From: an uncultured Elusimicrobium sp.
GTDB lineage: Bacteria; Elusimicrobiota; Elusimicrobia; Elusimicrobiales; Elusimicrobiaceae
Length of the DNA: 11,055 nucleotides
Assembly (NCBI GenBank): GCA_902787065.1
Contig: CADAFA010000022.1
Coordinates: forward strand, 1 to 11,055
Direction of reading: 5' to 3'
The position numbers and the translations under genes were made by a program. Of this stretch, positions 1-8,369 are shown piece by piece; the stretch's first letter is position 1; each line of letters starts with the position of its first letter. Below the pieces are notes generated by a model. The model saw nothing but the letters and a program-made list of their open reading frames with translations. It did no database searches and was not told the origin of the DNA.

Positions 1-1681
1 TTGGCCCTTCCGCAGAACAAGAACGTTTAAATTGTTGATTAAAAAACCTTCTGAAAAACACTTCAAGCCAATGCTTAATTGTGGCCTTATTAAAATCTTT
101 TTTGAAAACGGAAAGCGCAAGTTTATAAATTTCTTTCGGTTCAAAATTATTTACCAAAAAGTGGTATAAAAAGAAATCATGTAAAATATAGGGGCCGACT
201 AAATCTTCAGTTTTTTGCGTAATTTTACCTTTACTTGCCGGCTTAAGTTCGGGCGAAATAGGCGTCGCTAAAATATCTTGTAAAACTTCCGCAATTTTTA
301 CAGGTGCGGTTTTGGCATATTCGGCAACAATTTCCTGAATTAAAGTTTTTGGTATACCTGCATTTATACCGTACATCGATAGGTGATCCCCACCGTAAGT
401 TGCCCAACCCAAGGCGAATTCAGACATATCACCTGTACCCAAAACCAAAGCACCGATTTTGTTTGAAATATCAAATAAAATTTGCGTACGTTCGCGCGCT
501 TGGGTATTTTCATAGGCGGTATCAATAATGTTTTTATTATGTTTAATATCTTTAAAATGTTGTAAAACTGCCGGTTTAATATCAATTTCCTCAAAACTAA
601 CCCCGAGTGCTTTGCATAAAATTTCGGCATTATTTTTTGTTTGTTTGGTTGTACCAAGGCCGGGCAAAGTATAAGCAAAGATATTTTTAAGCGGTAAATT
701 TAATTTTTTGAAAGTATGCACCGCCGCAAGCAAAGCCAAAGTTGAATCAAGCCCGCCGGAAATACCCAAGATAACTTTATTTATTTTCGTTTGCTCTAAA
801 CGACGGGCAAGTGCAAGTGCCTGCAAATCTAAAACCTCAAGTAATTCCTGTTTATTTGACGGGCTAAACGGGTGTTTTGCATCTTTTTTACAAGTTTGTA
901 TTGCCTGTGTTTTTGCTTTTTCACCAACTGTATAATTAACAATTTGTTCTTGCATTGTTAAGCGCGGTGTTTCTTTAACAAGCACACCTTTACTGTAAAT
1001 TAAAATATTGGCGCTGTAAACAGCTTCTGCGGAAGATTCTCCAAACCCGCTTGACGCATAAACATAAGTGCAATTTTGTACAGCGGAATATACGGAAATT
1101 AAATCTTTAAGTTTTTCTTGTTTGCCGAGATATTCATAATTGCTTGACGGATTAAAGATAATTTCTACTTTGGGCATTAAAGGAATATATTCATTTAAAT
1201 CAAGCCCTGTTTTGACTGCAAAAGTCGTATTAAAGACTTCAAAAATAAAATTATTAAGCGGTACTTTTTGGCCAAGTATTAAGGCTTTACTGTATCTGAT
1301 TTCTCTTGCTGGGGTAAAGTAGCGCCTTTCACAAATTTCAGCCGGAACTAGGCCCAAAATTTTGCCTTTATGTAAGATGGCGCTTGCATTTACAAGTTGT
1401 GTTTCCACTTGTAAAGGTAAGCCGACAATTAAGAGTGCATTTAATTTTTTTGTTTCTTTTAAAATTGTGTTTAAGGCTTTTAAAGCACTATCAAGCAAAA
1501 GCGGTTTTAAAAATAAATCGCCACAAGTTACACCGGTTATGGAAAGTTCCGGTGTCATTATAATTTGCGCCCCTTGCTTGACGGCAAGTTTTGTTAATTT
1601 GATAATATTTTTTGCATTTGTTTTGGTATCAGCCAAGCAAACTTTCGGGCAAATTGCAGAAATTTGTATATTTTTTTTCAT
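1..1681 (-). CDS. nadE: NAD+ synthase, two-domain type, 3' end cut by window; glutaminase domain appears inactive
   Basis: The reading frame begins at ATG 1681 and runs off the left edge, giving 560 codons; only the last few dozen residues should be missing. The N-terminal part is a nitrilase-like glutaminase domain (about 1-260). The C-terminal part is the ATP-dependent synthetase that amidates deamido-NAD: it has the pyrophosphate loop SGGLDST (308-314), YENTQARERTQ (from 390) and GTGDMSEFALGW (415-426). All visible synthetase motifs look intact. In the glutaminase domain the catalytic Glu is present (PELSITG, Glu45). The stretch that should carry the catalytic Lys (VVPK.. in relatives) reads VPAEICERRYF, with Ala114 and a short deletion. 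The stretch that should read VEICEDxxVP reads VKTGLDLNEYIP, with Gly159 at the Cys site. The enzyme is therefore probably ammonia-dependent. The start lies 2 bases after the radA stop and has no Shine-Dalgarno, so it is probably translationally coupled. The family call is very secure; the domain-inactivation call is inference from motif alignment by eye. Confidence 0.95.
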   Translation of the reverse strand, partial: MKKNIQISAICPKVCLADTKTNAKNIIKLTKLAVKQGAQIIMTPELSITGVTCGDLFLKPLLLDSALKALNTILKETKKLNALLIVGLPLQVETQLVNASAILHKGKILGLVPAEICERRYFTPAREIRYSKALILGQKVPLNNFIFEVFNTTFAVKTGLDLNEYIPLMPKVEIIFNPSSNYEYLGKQEKLKDLISVYSAVQNCTYVYASSGFGESSAEAVYSANILIYSKGVLVKETPRLTMQEQIVNYTVGEKAKTQAIQTCKKDAKHPFSPSNKQELLEVLDLQALALARRLEQTKINKVILGISGGLDSTLALLAAVHTFKKLNLPLKNIFAYTLPGLGTTKQTKNNAEILCKALGVSFEEIDIKPAVLQHFKDIKHNKNIIDTAYENTQARERTQILFDISNKIGALVLGTGDMSEFALGWATYGGDHLSMYGINAGIPKTLIQEIVAEYAKTAPVKIAEVLQDILATPISPELKPASKGKITQKTEDLVGPYILHDFFLYHFLVNNFEPKEIYKLALSVFKKDFNKATIKHWLEVFFRRFFNQQFKRSCSAEGP

Positions 1682-1683
1682 AA

Positions 1684-3030
1684 TTATAATTTAACAGATA
1701 AACTATATAAATCTTCAAGTTGCTCCACCTTTTCTTTTGGTGTTTCTTTCAGTAGAGGTGTATAAATTTCCTTCATACCAAGGCGCGCGGCTTCTTTAAT
1801 GCGGCGCTCCGTTAAAGGAACGGGTGCAACTTGCCCCAAAATTCCCACCTCACCGATAAATGCGGAAGTGCCGGAAATAGGTTTGTCTTTAACTGAACTT
1901 ATAACCGCAGCGCATATTGCAAGGTCAAGGGACGGGTCATTAATTTTTGTACCGCCCGTTAAAGAAATATAAACATCTTTATTATCTAAGTTTAAACCGA
2001 TATGCTTTTCAAGTGCAGCAAGCAACATTTGGCAGCGGTTTAAATCAAGCCCCGTTGCGATGCGGCGCGGGTACGGGAAATGCGTTACGGAAGTTAAAAC
2101 CTGCACCTCTGTCAAAATCGGGCGCGTACCTTCAAGCGCGATGGAAAATGCCCTGCCGATAATTTTTTTGCTGCGTGAAGTTTGCGCAAAATATGCGCTT
2201 GCATCCAAAACATCTTCAAGGCCGGTTGCGGTCATTTTAAACAAAGCAATTTCAGAGGTTGAGCCAAAGCGGTTTTTATGTGCGCGGAGTATGCGCAAAA
2301 TATTATCGGAATCACTGTCAAAATATAATACGGTATCAACCATGTGTTCCAAAACTTTTGGCCCTGCAAGGGCGCCGTCTTTAGTAACATGGCCTAAAAT
2401 AAAAGTGATTATCCCGCTTGGTTTTGTTGCGCGCAAAATTTCGCCTGCACTTTCGCGCACTTGGCTTAAAGTGCCGGATGCGGAGTTAAATTCCGGATGA
2501 TAAACTGTTTGTATTGAGTCTATTATCAAAACTTGCGGCGCAACTTTTTTAATGGCTTCCAAAATGCGCTGAATATTAGTTTCGGAAAGTAAAAAGATAT
2601 TTTCCCCGTCTGCTTTCAAGCGTTTTGCGCGCGATGCAATTTGCTCCAAAGATTCTTCGCCCGAAATATACAAAACTTTTTTGTTTTTTGATAAAGCAGA
2701 TGCAAGTTGCAACATCAAAGTGCTTTTACCGATACCGGGTGCGCCGGCAAGCAAAGTTATTTGCCCGTCAACAAGCCCGCCGGAAGTTAAGCGGTCAAAT
2801 TCCGATATACCTGTTGCGGTGCGTTTTTCTTCTTTTGCACTGGCGTCTTTGAGGGGGGTAATTTCAGAAGAAAATTCCGTAAAAGATTTTTTGGTTTTTG
2901 CCGTTTTTGATTCTTCTTGTATAACTTCTTCGGCGAAACTATTCCACTCCCCGCAATCAGGGCAACGCCCAAGCCATTTTGGCGAGTTAAACCCGCATTT
3001 TTGGCAAGTATAAACTGTTTTAAATTTCAT
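1684..3030 (-). CDS. radA: DNA repair/recombination ATPase RadA (Sms)
   Basis: This is a 448-residue protein, the normal length for RadA, a RecA-related ATPase that drives branch migration during homologous recombination. The domain order is complete. A four-Cys zinc finger lies at Cys9, Cys12, Cys23 and Cys26. The RecA-like core has Walker A GAPGIGKST (96-104), Walker B ending in LIID (Asp161) and the RadA-specific KNRFG motif (242-246). A Lon-protease-like C-terminal domain runs from about 280 to the end and includes GEVGILGQV. The start at 3030 puts the zinc finger in the usual place and has an AGGTG Shine-Dalgarno in the 7-base gap after mlaD. The gene is followed within 2 bases by nadE, so it is an internal member of the dnaB operon. 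Confidence 0.97.
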   Translation of the reverse strand: MKFKTVYTCQKCGFNSPKWLGRCPDCGEWNSFAEEVIQEESKTAKTKKSFTEFSSEITPLKDASAKEEKRTATGISEFDRLTSGGLVDGQITLLAGAPGIGKSTLMLQLASALSKNKKVLYISGEESLEQIASRAKRLKADGENIFLLSETNIQRILEAIKKVAPQVLIIDSIQTVYHPEFNSASGTLSQVRESAGEILRATKPSGIITFILGHVTKDGALAGPKVLEHMVDTVLYFDSDSDNILRILRAHKNRFGSTSEIALFKMTATGLEDVLDASAYFAQTSRSKKIIGRAFSIALEGTRPILTEVQVLTSVTHFPYPRRIATGLDLNRCQMLLAALEKHIGLNLDNKDVYISLTGGTKINDPSLDLAICAAVISSVKDKPISGTSAFIGEVGILGQVAPVPLTERRIKEAARLGMKEIYTPLLKETPKEKVEQLEDLYSLSVKL

Positions 3031-3037
3031 AAATCAC

Positions 3038-4315
3038 CTAATTTGCCATTCTTGCAAGGCCAAGCAAGGAGGCAAGTTCCTTATCTTCAAACGATAAGTT
3101 TGCACCGATTTGGAAGGCAGAGGCCTCCGCAATATCATTGTATCTTGCATTAATTGCAACATTTTTGTTAATCCATACTTGTGCGCCGATTGCATAGAAA
3201 GGTTTATCAAATAAACGCCCGTTAACAGTACGGTTGCGGCCAAAGTCAGTAGCTTCACCGTACAAAGCAAAGTTTTTAACGATAAAATTATCTGCTTTAT
3301 AGAAAGGTTTAACTGCTGCACGTACACCGCCTGCACCACGAATCATACCTACTGCCAAATCAGCCCATTGATTATAAATACCTAGGCGGGCATCAATTTG
3401 ATTATAATCTCTAAAGTCTTTATCATTTTTTGGTCTATTATCTTTATTGCCCAAATTGGTAACACCTGCACTATAATAAGTGTAACCGTTACCGGGTACA
3501 AATTTAATGAATAAATCTGAAGTACTAAGATTACCTTTCGGCTGGTAATAAGTATCAAAAAGCCAGAAGATTTTAAACTTCGCCATTTGGCCAATAAAAG
3601 TTTTTGCATCATCTGAAACTTGTTTGATATTTGCTAAAGTTTGCTCTACATCCTGTTTCATTTTTTCATCTGAAACTAAAGCCGGAAATAAGCCTTTGCC
3701 TGCTTGCAAATCTTGCATGACTTCATTTGAAGCTTTTGTAAGTTCGCTTACTTCCTGCATTGATTTTGTTAAATAAGGCCTTAAAGAAAAGATTAAATCA
3801 TTTAAATTGCCGGAAAGATCCCGCAGATTTTCAAGCGTAGCATTTAAATCTTGTCCGAATTTACCATTATCATTTATGCCGCCTGTTAGATTTTGTATAG
3901 AGTTTAAGGCTTCGGTTATCATATTTGTAATTGAAGGCAAACTGATGCCTTTTACATGGGAACCGGGTTCTAAAATTCCGCTTTGCGGGTTACCTTGTTC
4001 AATTTGCAAATAATTTGTACCGATTAAACTTGTTGCCGCTATTGCAAATTTGGAATTTTTATAAATTATCACACCTTCATTTATTTTGAGTAAGGCTAAA
4101 ATTTCACCTCCTTTGATTTGTAATTCCTTTACTTTACCCACTTCTACACCGTTTAAGCGGACATTTGATTTAGCCGGCAAACCGGAAACATCTGTAAAAT
4201 GAACAGTAATATCATAACCTTTTGTTATGGAAAAACTGCCCAAGGCAAAAATACAAAACCCCAGCAGTACTATACCTATAAAAGTAAATAAACCGACTTT
4301 TGTTTCTGTACTCAT
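3038..4315 (-). CDS. mlaD: MCE/MlaD-family phospholipid transport protein, long form with C-terminal beta-barrel
   Basis: This 425-residue protein is the substrate-binding MCE subunit of an Mla-type ABC lipid transporter. It starts with one membrane anchor (about 7-28), then the MCE domain (about 34-108, with VSGLPAKSNVRLNGVEVGKV and SLIGTNYLQI). A mostly helical, coiled-coil-prone stretch follows (about 127-245). The last 180 residues alternate polar and hydrophobic residues, with aromatic strands such as IKFVPGNGYTYYSAGV and LAVGMIRGAGGVRAAV and a closing strand near NLSFEDKELASLLGLA. This matches the long MlaD type with an outer-membrane barrel known from diderm Firmicutes such as Veillonella, whereas the E. 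coli protein is about 180 residues and ends after the MCE domain. About ten strands can be counted by eye. A GAGG Shine-Dalgarno lies in the 10-base gap after mlaF. No mlaB or mlaC is visible nearby. The barrel assignment is by sequence pattern only. Confidence 0.93.
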   Translation of the reverse strand: MSTETKVGLFTFIGIVLLGFCIFALGSFSITKGYDITVHFTDVSGLPAKSNVRLNGVEVGKVKELQIKGGEILALLKINEGVIIYKNSKFAIAATSLIGTNYLQIEQGNPQSGILEPGSHVKGISLPSITNMITEALNSIQNLTGGINDNGKFGQDLNATLENLRDLSGNLNDLIFSLRPYLTKSMQEVSELTKASNEVMQDLQAGKGLFPALVSDEKMKQDVEQTLANIKQVSDDAKTFIGQMAKFKIFWLFDTYYQPKGNLSTSDLFIKFVPGNGYTYYSAGVTNLGNKDNRPKNDKDFRDYNQIDARLGIYNQWADLAVGMIRGAGGVRAAVKPFYKADNFIVKNFALYGEATDFGRNRTVNGRLFDKPFYAIGAQVWINKNVAINARYNDIAEASAFQIGANLSFEDKELASLLGLARMAN

Positions 4316-4325
4316 AAATACCTCT

Positions 4326-5084
4326 TTAATTTGATATTTTCATCTGTATAGGCCCGTTGGCAGAGCCTTCAATAAATTGTTTAACATAAGGGTTTTGTGT
4401 TCTTTTAAATTCCTCTTTAGAGGCTGCAAGTTGCACTTTACCCTCATAAAGCATGGCAAGAGTGTCTGAAATTTCAAAGGCACTTTTCATGTCATGCGTA
4501 ATAACTATGGATGTTACCCCCAGTTTTTTCTTCAAATCTAAAATAAGTTGGCTGATGATTTCCGACATTATTGGGTCAAGCCCGCTGGTAGGCTCATCAT
4601 ATAAAATTACTTTTGGGTTTGTTGCTAAAACGCGGGCCAAAGAAACACGCTTTTTCATACCGCCGGAAAGTTCCGAAGGTCTTAAATTTTCAATATCTTT
4701 TAAACCGACTAGCGCAAGTTTTTCTTTCGCAATTTTGGCATATTCGCTTTTTGGAGTGTCAGTTAAATATTTCAAACCGAAAGTTACATTTTCACCTACG
4801 GTTAAAGAATCAAATAAAGCGCCTTCCTGGAATAAATATCCAAAGTTTTTGCGTAGTTTGGCGAGTTCAAATTCATTGTTTAGGTGCGTAATATCTTTAC
4901 CTTCAAACAAAATTTTACCGCCGTCCGGTTCAAGCAAACGGATAATGCATTTAATTAAAGTGCTTTTACCGGTACCGGAACCGCCGATAATAGTGGTAAC
5001 TTCGCCGTCTTTAATTTCCAAATTAACGCCGTTTAAGATATGTTTAGGTCCGAAATGTTTTTGTAAATTTTCTATCTTAATCAT
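4326..5084 (-). CDS. mlaF: Mla-type ABC transporter ATP-binding protein
   Basis: This cytoplasmic ATPase energises lipid transport through MlaE. With the start chosen here it has 252 residues. It shows Walker A GGSGTGKST (34-42), a Q-loop in LFQEGALFDSLTV, the ABC signature LSGGMKKR (139-146), Walker B with VILYDEPTSGLD (159-170, Glu164 catalytic) and the H-loop in VITHD. SGGMKKR and EGALFDSLTV are typical of the MlaF/MCE-associated branch. A TTG codon 12 bases upstream (5096) is also in frame but overlaps the mlaE end. The ATG at 5084 gives the usual MIKIENLQKHFG beginning, lies 1 base after the mlaE stop and has GGGG about 6 bases upstream as Shine-Dalgarno, so it is preferred. Confidence 0.96.
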   Translation of the reverse strand: MIKIENLQKHFGPKHILNGVNLEIKDGEVTTIIGGSGTGKSTLIKCIIRLLEPDGGKILFEGKDITHLNNEFELAKLRKNFGYLFQEGALFDSLTVGENVTFGLKYLTDTPKSEYAKIAKEKLALVGLKDIENLRPSELSGGMKKRVSLARVLATNPKVILYDEPTSGLDPIMSEIISQLILDLKKKLGVTSIVITHDMKSAFEISDTLAMLYEGKVQLAASKEEFKRTQNPYVKQFIEGSANGPIQMKISN

Positions 5085-5085
5085 A

Positions 5086-5862
5086 CTATACCCCAAAAGC
5101 GTGCAAAATCGCAGTTAAGAAATAGTCAATAACCAAAATCATCACCATGCTGACGACCACAGCACCTGTCGTAGCTTTACCGACACCTTCCGCACCGCCC
5201 CTTGTATTAAGCCCTTTGTAGCAGCAAATTACGCCGATAGTAAAAGCAAAAACAGTTGCTTTTATAAGGCCGTGTATTAAATCATCTACACCTAAATAAG
5301 TTGTAATATCATTTGTGTATGTACTTGAAGGAACCCCAAGGCCTTCTACACTTACTATAAAACCGCCGAAAATACCCATTATATCTGCAAATATTGTTAA
5401 TATCGGTATTGATATTGTAAAAGCAATTAAGCGCGGAATAACCAAATACCTTATGGCATTTGTACCTAAGGTGCTTAAAGCATCAATTTGTTCGGTAACT
5501 TTCATAGTACCGATTTCCGCCGTAACGGCAGCCCCAGCACGGCCTGATATAACAAAGGCGGTTAATACCGGCCCAAGCTCACGTACTAAAGAAAAACTTA
5601 CCAGCAAACCTATATAAAGAGGTTCACTTAAAATATTTTGCATAGTATTACCGGCCTGTAAAGCAAGTACCATGCCGACAAATAAACCCGTCATCAAAAT
5701 GACAGGCACACTTTCAACGCCGATTTTTACTATTTGTTGTAAAGTCTGATTAACTTCAAGTGGGGTTTTAATAAACCAAAAAAAAGCCTCTTTAATCATT
5801 TCGGTAGCTTGGCCGAATTGAGTAAAAAAGAAAATTAAAAATTTCCCTGTTTTTTTAAACAT
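5086..5862 (-). CDS. mlaE: MlaE-family ABC lipid transporter permease
   Basis: This 258-residue inner-membrane permease is the usual length for MlaE. An N-terminal amphipathic stretch (about 1-45) is followed by several hydrophobic helices. Family hallmarks are GLFVGMVLALQAG (from 59), SLVRELGPVLTAFVISGRAGAA, GTMKVTEQIDAL (118-129, the cytoplasmic coupling region that contacts the ATPase) and GGAEGVGKATTGAVV near the end. It forms the membrane channel with MlaF, and MlaD sits on top in the periplasm; the order E-F-D is the standard one. The ATG directly abuts the alr stop, with AGGGG about 6 bases upstream inside alr as Shine-Dalgarno, so it is probably coupled to alr translation. Confidence 0.96.
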   Translation of the reverse strand: MFKKTGKFLIFFFTQFGQATEMIKEAFFWFIKTPLEVNQTLQQIVKIGVESVPVILMTGLFVGMVLALQAGNTMQNILSEPLYIGLLVSFSLVRELGPVLTAFVISGRAGAAVTAEIGTMKVTEQIDALSTLGTNAIRYLVIPRLIAFTISIPILTIFADIMGIFGGFIVSVEGLGVPSSTYTNDITTYLGVDDLIHGLIKATVFAFTIGVICCYKGLNTRGGAEGVGKATTGAVVVSMVMILVIDYFLTAILHAFGV

Positions 5863-6963
5863 TTAAACCCCTATACGCGGAACGCGGCGCGCAATAGATG
5901 TTAGTATTTCATAGTCAATAGTTCCGCACTTTTCGGCAAGTTCCGAAGCAGGCAAATTTTTGCCAATTAATGTTACTTCGGTGCCGATTTTAATATCACC
6001 TAGTTCGGTAATATCAACCATCATCATATCCATAGTGATATTACCGATTTGCGGGCAACGTTTACCCAAAATTTCCACTTCCGCTTTATTTGATAAAGCC
6101 CGCAGATAACCGTCCCCATACCCTATTGGTATAGTAGCAATTTTTGAAGGTTTTTTGGTAATAAATGTTCTTTGGTAACCTACAGATACATTTTCCCTAA
6201 TATCTTTTATAAACACAACTTTTGATTTTAAGGAAAGTATAGGTTCAAAACCAGATTCTAAACCATAGGCAAGATGCCCAAGGCGTACCATATCAAACTG
6301 GGCCTGCGGATAATTCAAAAATGCTTGCGAGGCGGATAAGTGATTTATACCCGTATTTAAATTTTGGTTTTTTGCTTCTTCTAAAAGTTCCGTAAAATAA
6401 TTAAATTGTTGTTTGGAATATTCCGCATCATCTGCTTTTGCAAAGTGGCTGAAAGTTCCTTGCACTTCTACAAAAGGTGCGGCATTTAAAATTTTAAGTA
6501 TTTCTATTGCTGCAGGCCGGCGTGAACCAATTCTGTTCATACCTGTTTCCTGCTTAACATGGGCATAAGCTTTTATTTTTAATTTGGTTGCAAGTTCTGC
6601 CAAAAATTTTGCTGCTTTAACACTTGCTACTGTAACGGATAAATTGTTTTTTATCGCATATTCAAAACACTCAAAAGGCCAAATACTGCCAAGTACCAAA
6701 ATTGGTAAGTTTATACCTTTTTGGCGCAGATAGAGGCCTTCTTCTATTGAGGCAACACCCAAAAAATCAGCAAGTTTATTATCTTGAACATATTTGGAAA
6801 TAAGCCCCGCATCATGCCCGTAAGCATTAGCCTTTACTAGAAGTAAAATTTTTGTATTTCCTTGAGCTCTTTGGGAAATTAAATTTTTTGCTTTTAAAAG
6901 ATTATTCTTTAAAGCATTTAAATTAATTTCCGCAATTGTAGGGCGGAGGATTGGTATCGTCAT
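5863..6963 (-). CDS. alr: Alanine racemase
   Basis: This is a 366-residue, full-length PLP-dependent enzyme that interconverts L- and D-alanine and supplies D-Ala for peptidoglycan. The PLP-binding lysine is Lys44 in VKANAYGHD. GMNRIG (141-146) and SHFAKAD match conserved TIM-barrel positions. The second catalytic base is Tyr263 in VGYQRTF, from the C-terminal beta domain. The conserved substrate-side motif is slightly unusual (MVRLGHLAYGLES, where most relatives have RPGIxLYG). Its ATG overlaps the dnaB stop codon by 4 bases (ATGA, 6960-6963), a classic coupling arrangement with no need for a strong Shine-Dalgarno. dnaB-alr adjacency also occurs in E. coli. Confidence 0.96.
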   Translation of the reverse strand: MTIPILRPTIAEINLNALKNNLLKAKNLISQRAQGNTKILLLVKANAYGHDAGLISKYVQDNKLADFLGVASIEEGLYLRQKGINLPILVLGSIWPFECFEYAIKNNLSVTVASVKAAKFLAELATKLKIKAYAHVKQETGMNRIGSRRPAAIEILKILNAAPFVEVQGTFSHFAKADDAEYSKQQFNYFTELLEEAKNQNLNTGINHLSASQAFLNYPQAQFDMVRLGHLAYGLESGFEPILSLKSKVVFIKDIRENVSVGYQRTFITKKPSKIATIPIGYGDGYLRALSNKAEVEILGKRCPQIGNITMDMMMVDITELGDIKIGTEVTLIGKNLPASELAEKCGTIDYEILTSIARRVPRIGV

Positions 6964-8354
6964 AGAGGTATATCGCCCGGGGCTGTTATTGTTTCCGCAA
7001 CGGCCTCATCACTGACAAGGGCAGGATTGGTAAATAAGGTATATTCACTATACCAATTAAGGTCAATAGTACCTACCGGGCCATTGCGTTGTTTTGCTAA
7101 AATTAAATTGGCTTTGTTTCTTAAGGTTTCATCGTTCCACTTGTAATAACCTTCGCGGTGTATTAAGGCAACGACATCAGCATCCTGTTCAATAGAGCCA
7201 GATTCCCTTAAGTCCGAAAGTTGGGGGCGGTTATCTACGCGGCCCTTTTCGGTATTTCTGTTAAGCTGTGAAAGTGCCAAAACGGGTACATTCATTGTCC
7301 TGGCAAGTTCTTTTAACATTCTTGAAATTTCGGAAACTTCCTGTTGGCGGGATTCAACTTTTGTTTTACCGCTTCTGATTAAACCGATATAGTCAATTAC
7401 AATAAGCCCAAGTTCTTTGCCGGCTTTTTGAAGTTCACGGGCCAAACGGCGTGCGCGCATGCGGATCTCTGTTATAGTTACAGCAGGAGTATCGTCAATA
7501 TAAAGCGGTTGTTCACCGAGTTTTTGAATTTTTGATGCAAGCTCGCGCCATCTTGATTTTTGGAAGACACCCGTGCTTACATTATGTAAACTTACTTGTG
7601 CGGCGGTGCAGACCATCCTTTGGTAAATCTGAAAGCGCCCCATTTCTAAGGAAAACATTGCAACCGGAAACCCCTTATCAAGCGCATTTTGGATAATATT
7701 TAAAGCCATTGCGGTTTTACCTTGTGAAGGGCGTGCTGCAAGAATAATAAGATCCCCTTTCCTAAGGCCGCCTGTCATTGTATCAAATTCGCTAAAACCT
7801 GTCGGGACACCTTTAATGGGATCTTTGTTGACTATAAGTTTTTCAATTTGTTCCATTGTTTCCTGGGCCATGTCTTTTGTGGAAACAAGCCCTTGTTTTA
7901 CTTGTTTTTGGTTTAAAGTAAACAGTTTGCTTTGGGCTTCGTCGATTAAATCGCTGGGTTCTTGCTCCGTATCTTTATAGCAGCTTTCAACGGTAGAGGT
8001 GGAAATTTTAATTAGTTCCCTTACAAGGGCCGTATCGTATACGATTTTTGCATAATGTTCCACATGTGCGGCGGTTGAAACTTTGGACATAAGTTCCGCT
8101 AAATACCTTTCCCCGCCTATTTCGGCTAAAAAACCTGTGCGTTTAAGTTCTTCGGTTACTGTAATAAGGTCAACCGCTTGGTCTTTGTCGGCGAGAGTTT
8201 TCATCGCTGTAAAAATCTTTTGATGTGCGGTTTTATAAAAATGTTCTGCACTGACTATACCGACAGCGCGCTCAAGGGCATCTTGCTCAATCATCATGGA
8301 GCCTAGCAAGGCCATTTCTGCATCTAATGCTTGGGGGGGTAATTTTTCATTCAT
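6960..8354 (-). CDS. dnaB: Replicative DNA helicase DnaB
   Basis: This is the hexameric helicase that unwinds DNA at the fork and recruits primase. The N-terminal domain begins LPPQALDAEMALLGSMM, close to the DnaB consensus. A linker runs to about 180, followed by the RecA-type motor with Walker A RPSQGKT (208-214), Walker B in LIVIDYIGLI, and the C-terminal KQRNGPVG region with the arginine finger. No intein or insertion interrupts it. From ATG 8354 the protein has 464 residues, a normal length. An in-frame ATG at 8381 would add nine residues (MRKTWYNIF), but it lies upstream of a strong TGGTATAAT promoter box that sits inside that extension, so the shorter start is preferred. Neither start has a Shine-Dalgarno. 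It is the first gene of the seven-gene operon. Confidence 0.96.
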   Translation of the reverse strand: MNEKLPPQALDAEMALLGSMMIEQDALERAVGIVSAEHFYKTAHQKIFTAMKTLADKDQAVDLITVTEELKRTGFLAEIGGERYLAELMSKVSTAAHVEHYAKIVYDTALVRELIKISTSTVESCYKDTEQEPSDLIDEAQSKLFTLNQKQVKQGLVSTKDMAQETMEQIEKLIVNKDPIKGVPTGFSEFDTMTGGLRKGDLIILAARPSQGKTAMALNIIQNALDKGFPVAMFSLEMGRFQIYQRMVCTAAQVSLHNVSTGVFQKSRWRELASKIQKLGEQPLYIDDTPAVTITEIRMRARRLARELQKAGKELGLIVIDYIGLIRSGKTKVESRQQEVSEISRMLKELARTMNVPVLALSQLNRNTEKGRVDNRPQLSDLRESGSIEQDADVVALIHREGYYKWNDETLRNKANLILAKQRNGPVGTIDLNWYSEYTLFTNPALVSDEAVAETITAPGDIPL

Positions 8355-8360
8355 AAATAT

Positions 8361-8369
8361 ATTATACCA
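8361..8369 (-). promoter_or_regulatory. Extended -10 promoter of the dnaB-nadE operon, probably giving a leaderless mRNA
   Basis: On the minus strand the sequence reads TGG TATAAT, then six bases, then the dnaB ATG. With normal -10 to +1 spacing, transcription would start at the A of the ATG. There is no good -35 box 17 bases upstream (GCAAAA), which fits an extended -10 promoter. That it drives the operon is inference. Confidence 0.6.

Noticed and set aside
1331..1336. AEICERR around Cys117 of NadE as a possible catalytic EIC motif
   Set aside because: It resembles the catalytic VEICED motif, but it occurs before the segment aligning with the Lys-to-Cys interval, about 42 residues too early; the true site aligns with VKTGLDLNEYIP, which lacks Cys.
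2681..3013. Plus-strand open frame opposite radA
   Set aside because: Antisense shadow of the RadA zinc finger and Walker A region, with no independent coding signal.
5085..5096. Upstream TTG start for mlaF at 5096
   Set aside because: It would overlap mlaE and add four non-conserved residues; the ATG at 5084 has a GGGG Shine-Dalgarno at proper spacing and gives the usual N-terminus.
4453..5118. 221-codon plus-strand open frame opposite mlaF
   Set aside because: It is the antisense shadow of a highly conserved ABC ATPase and has no recognisable domain or ribosome binding site.
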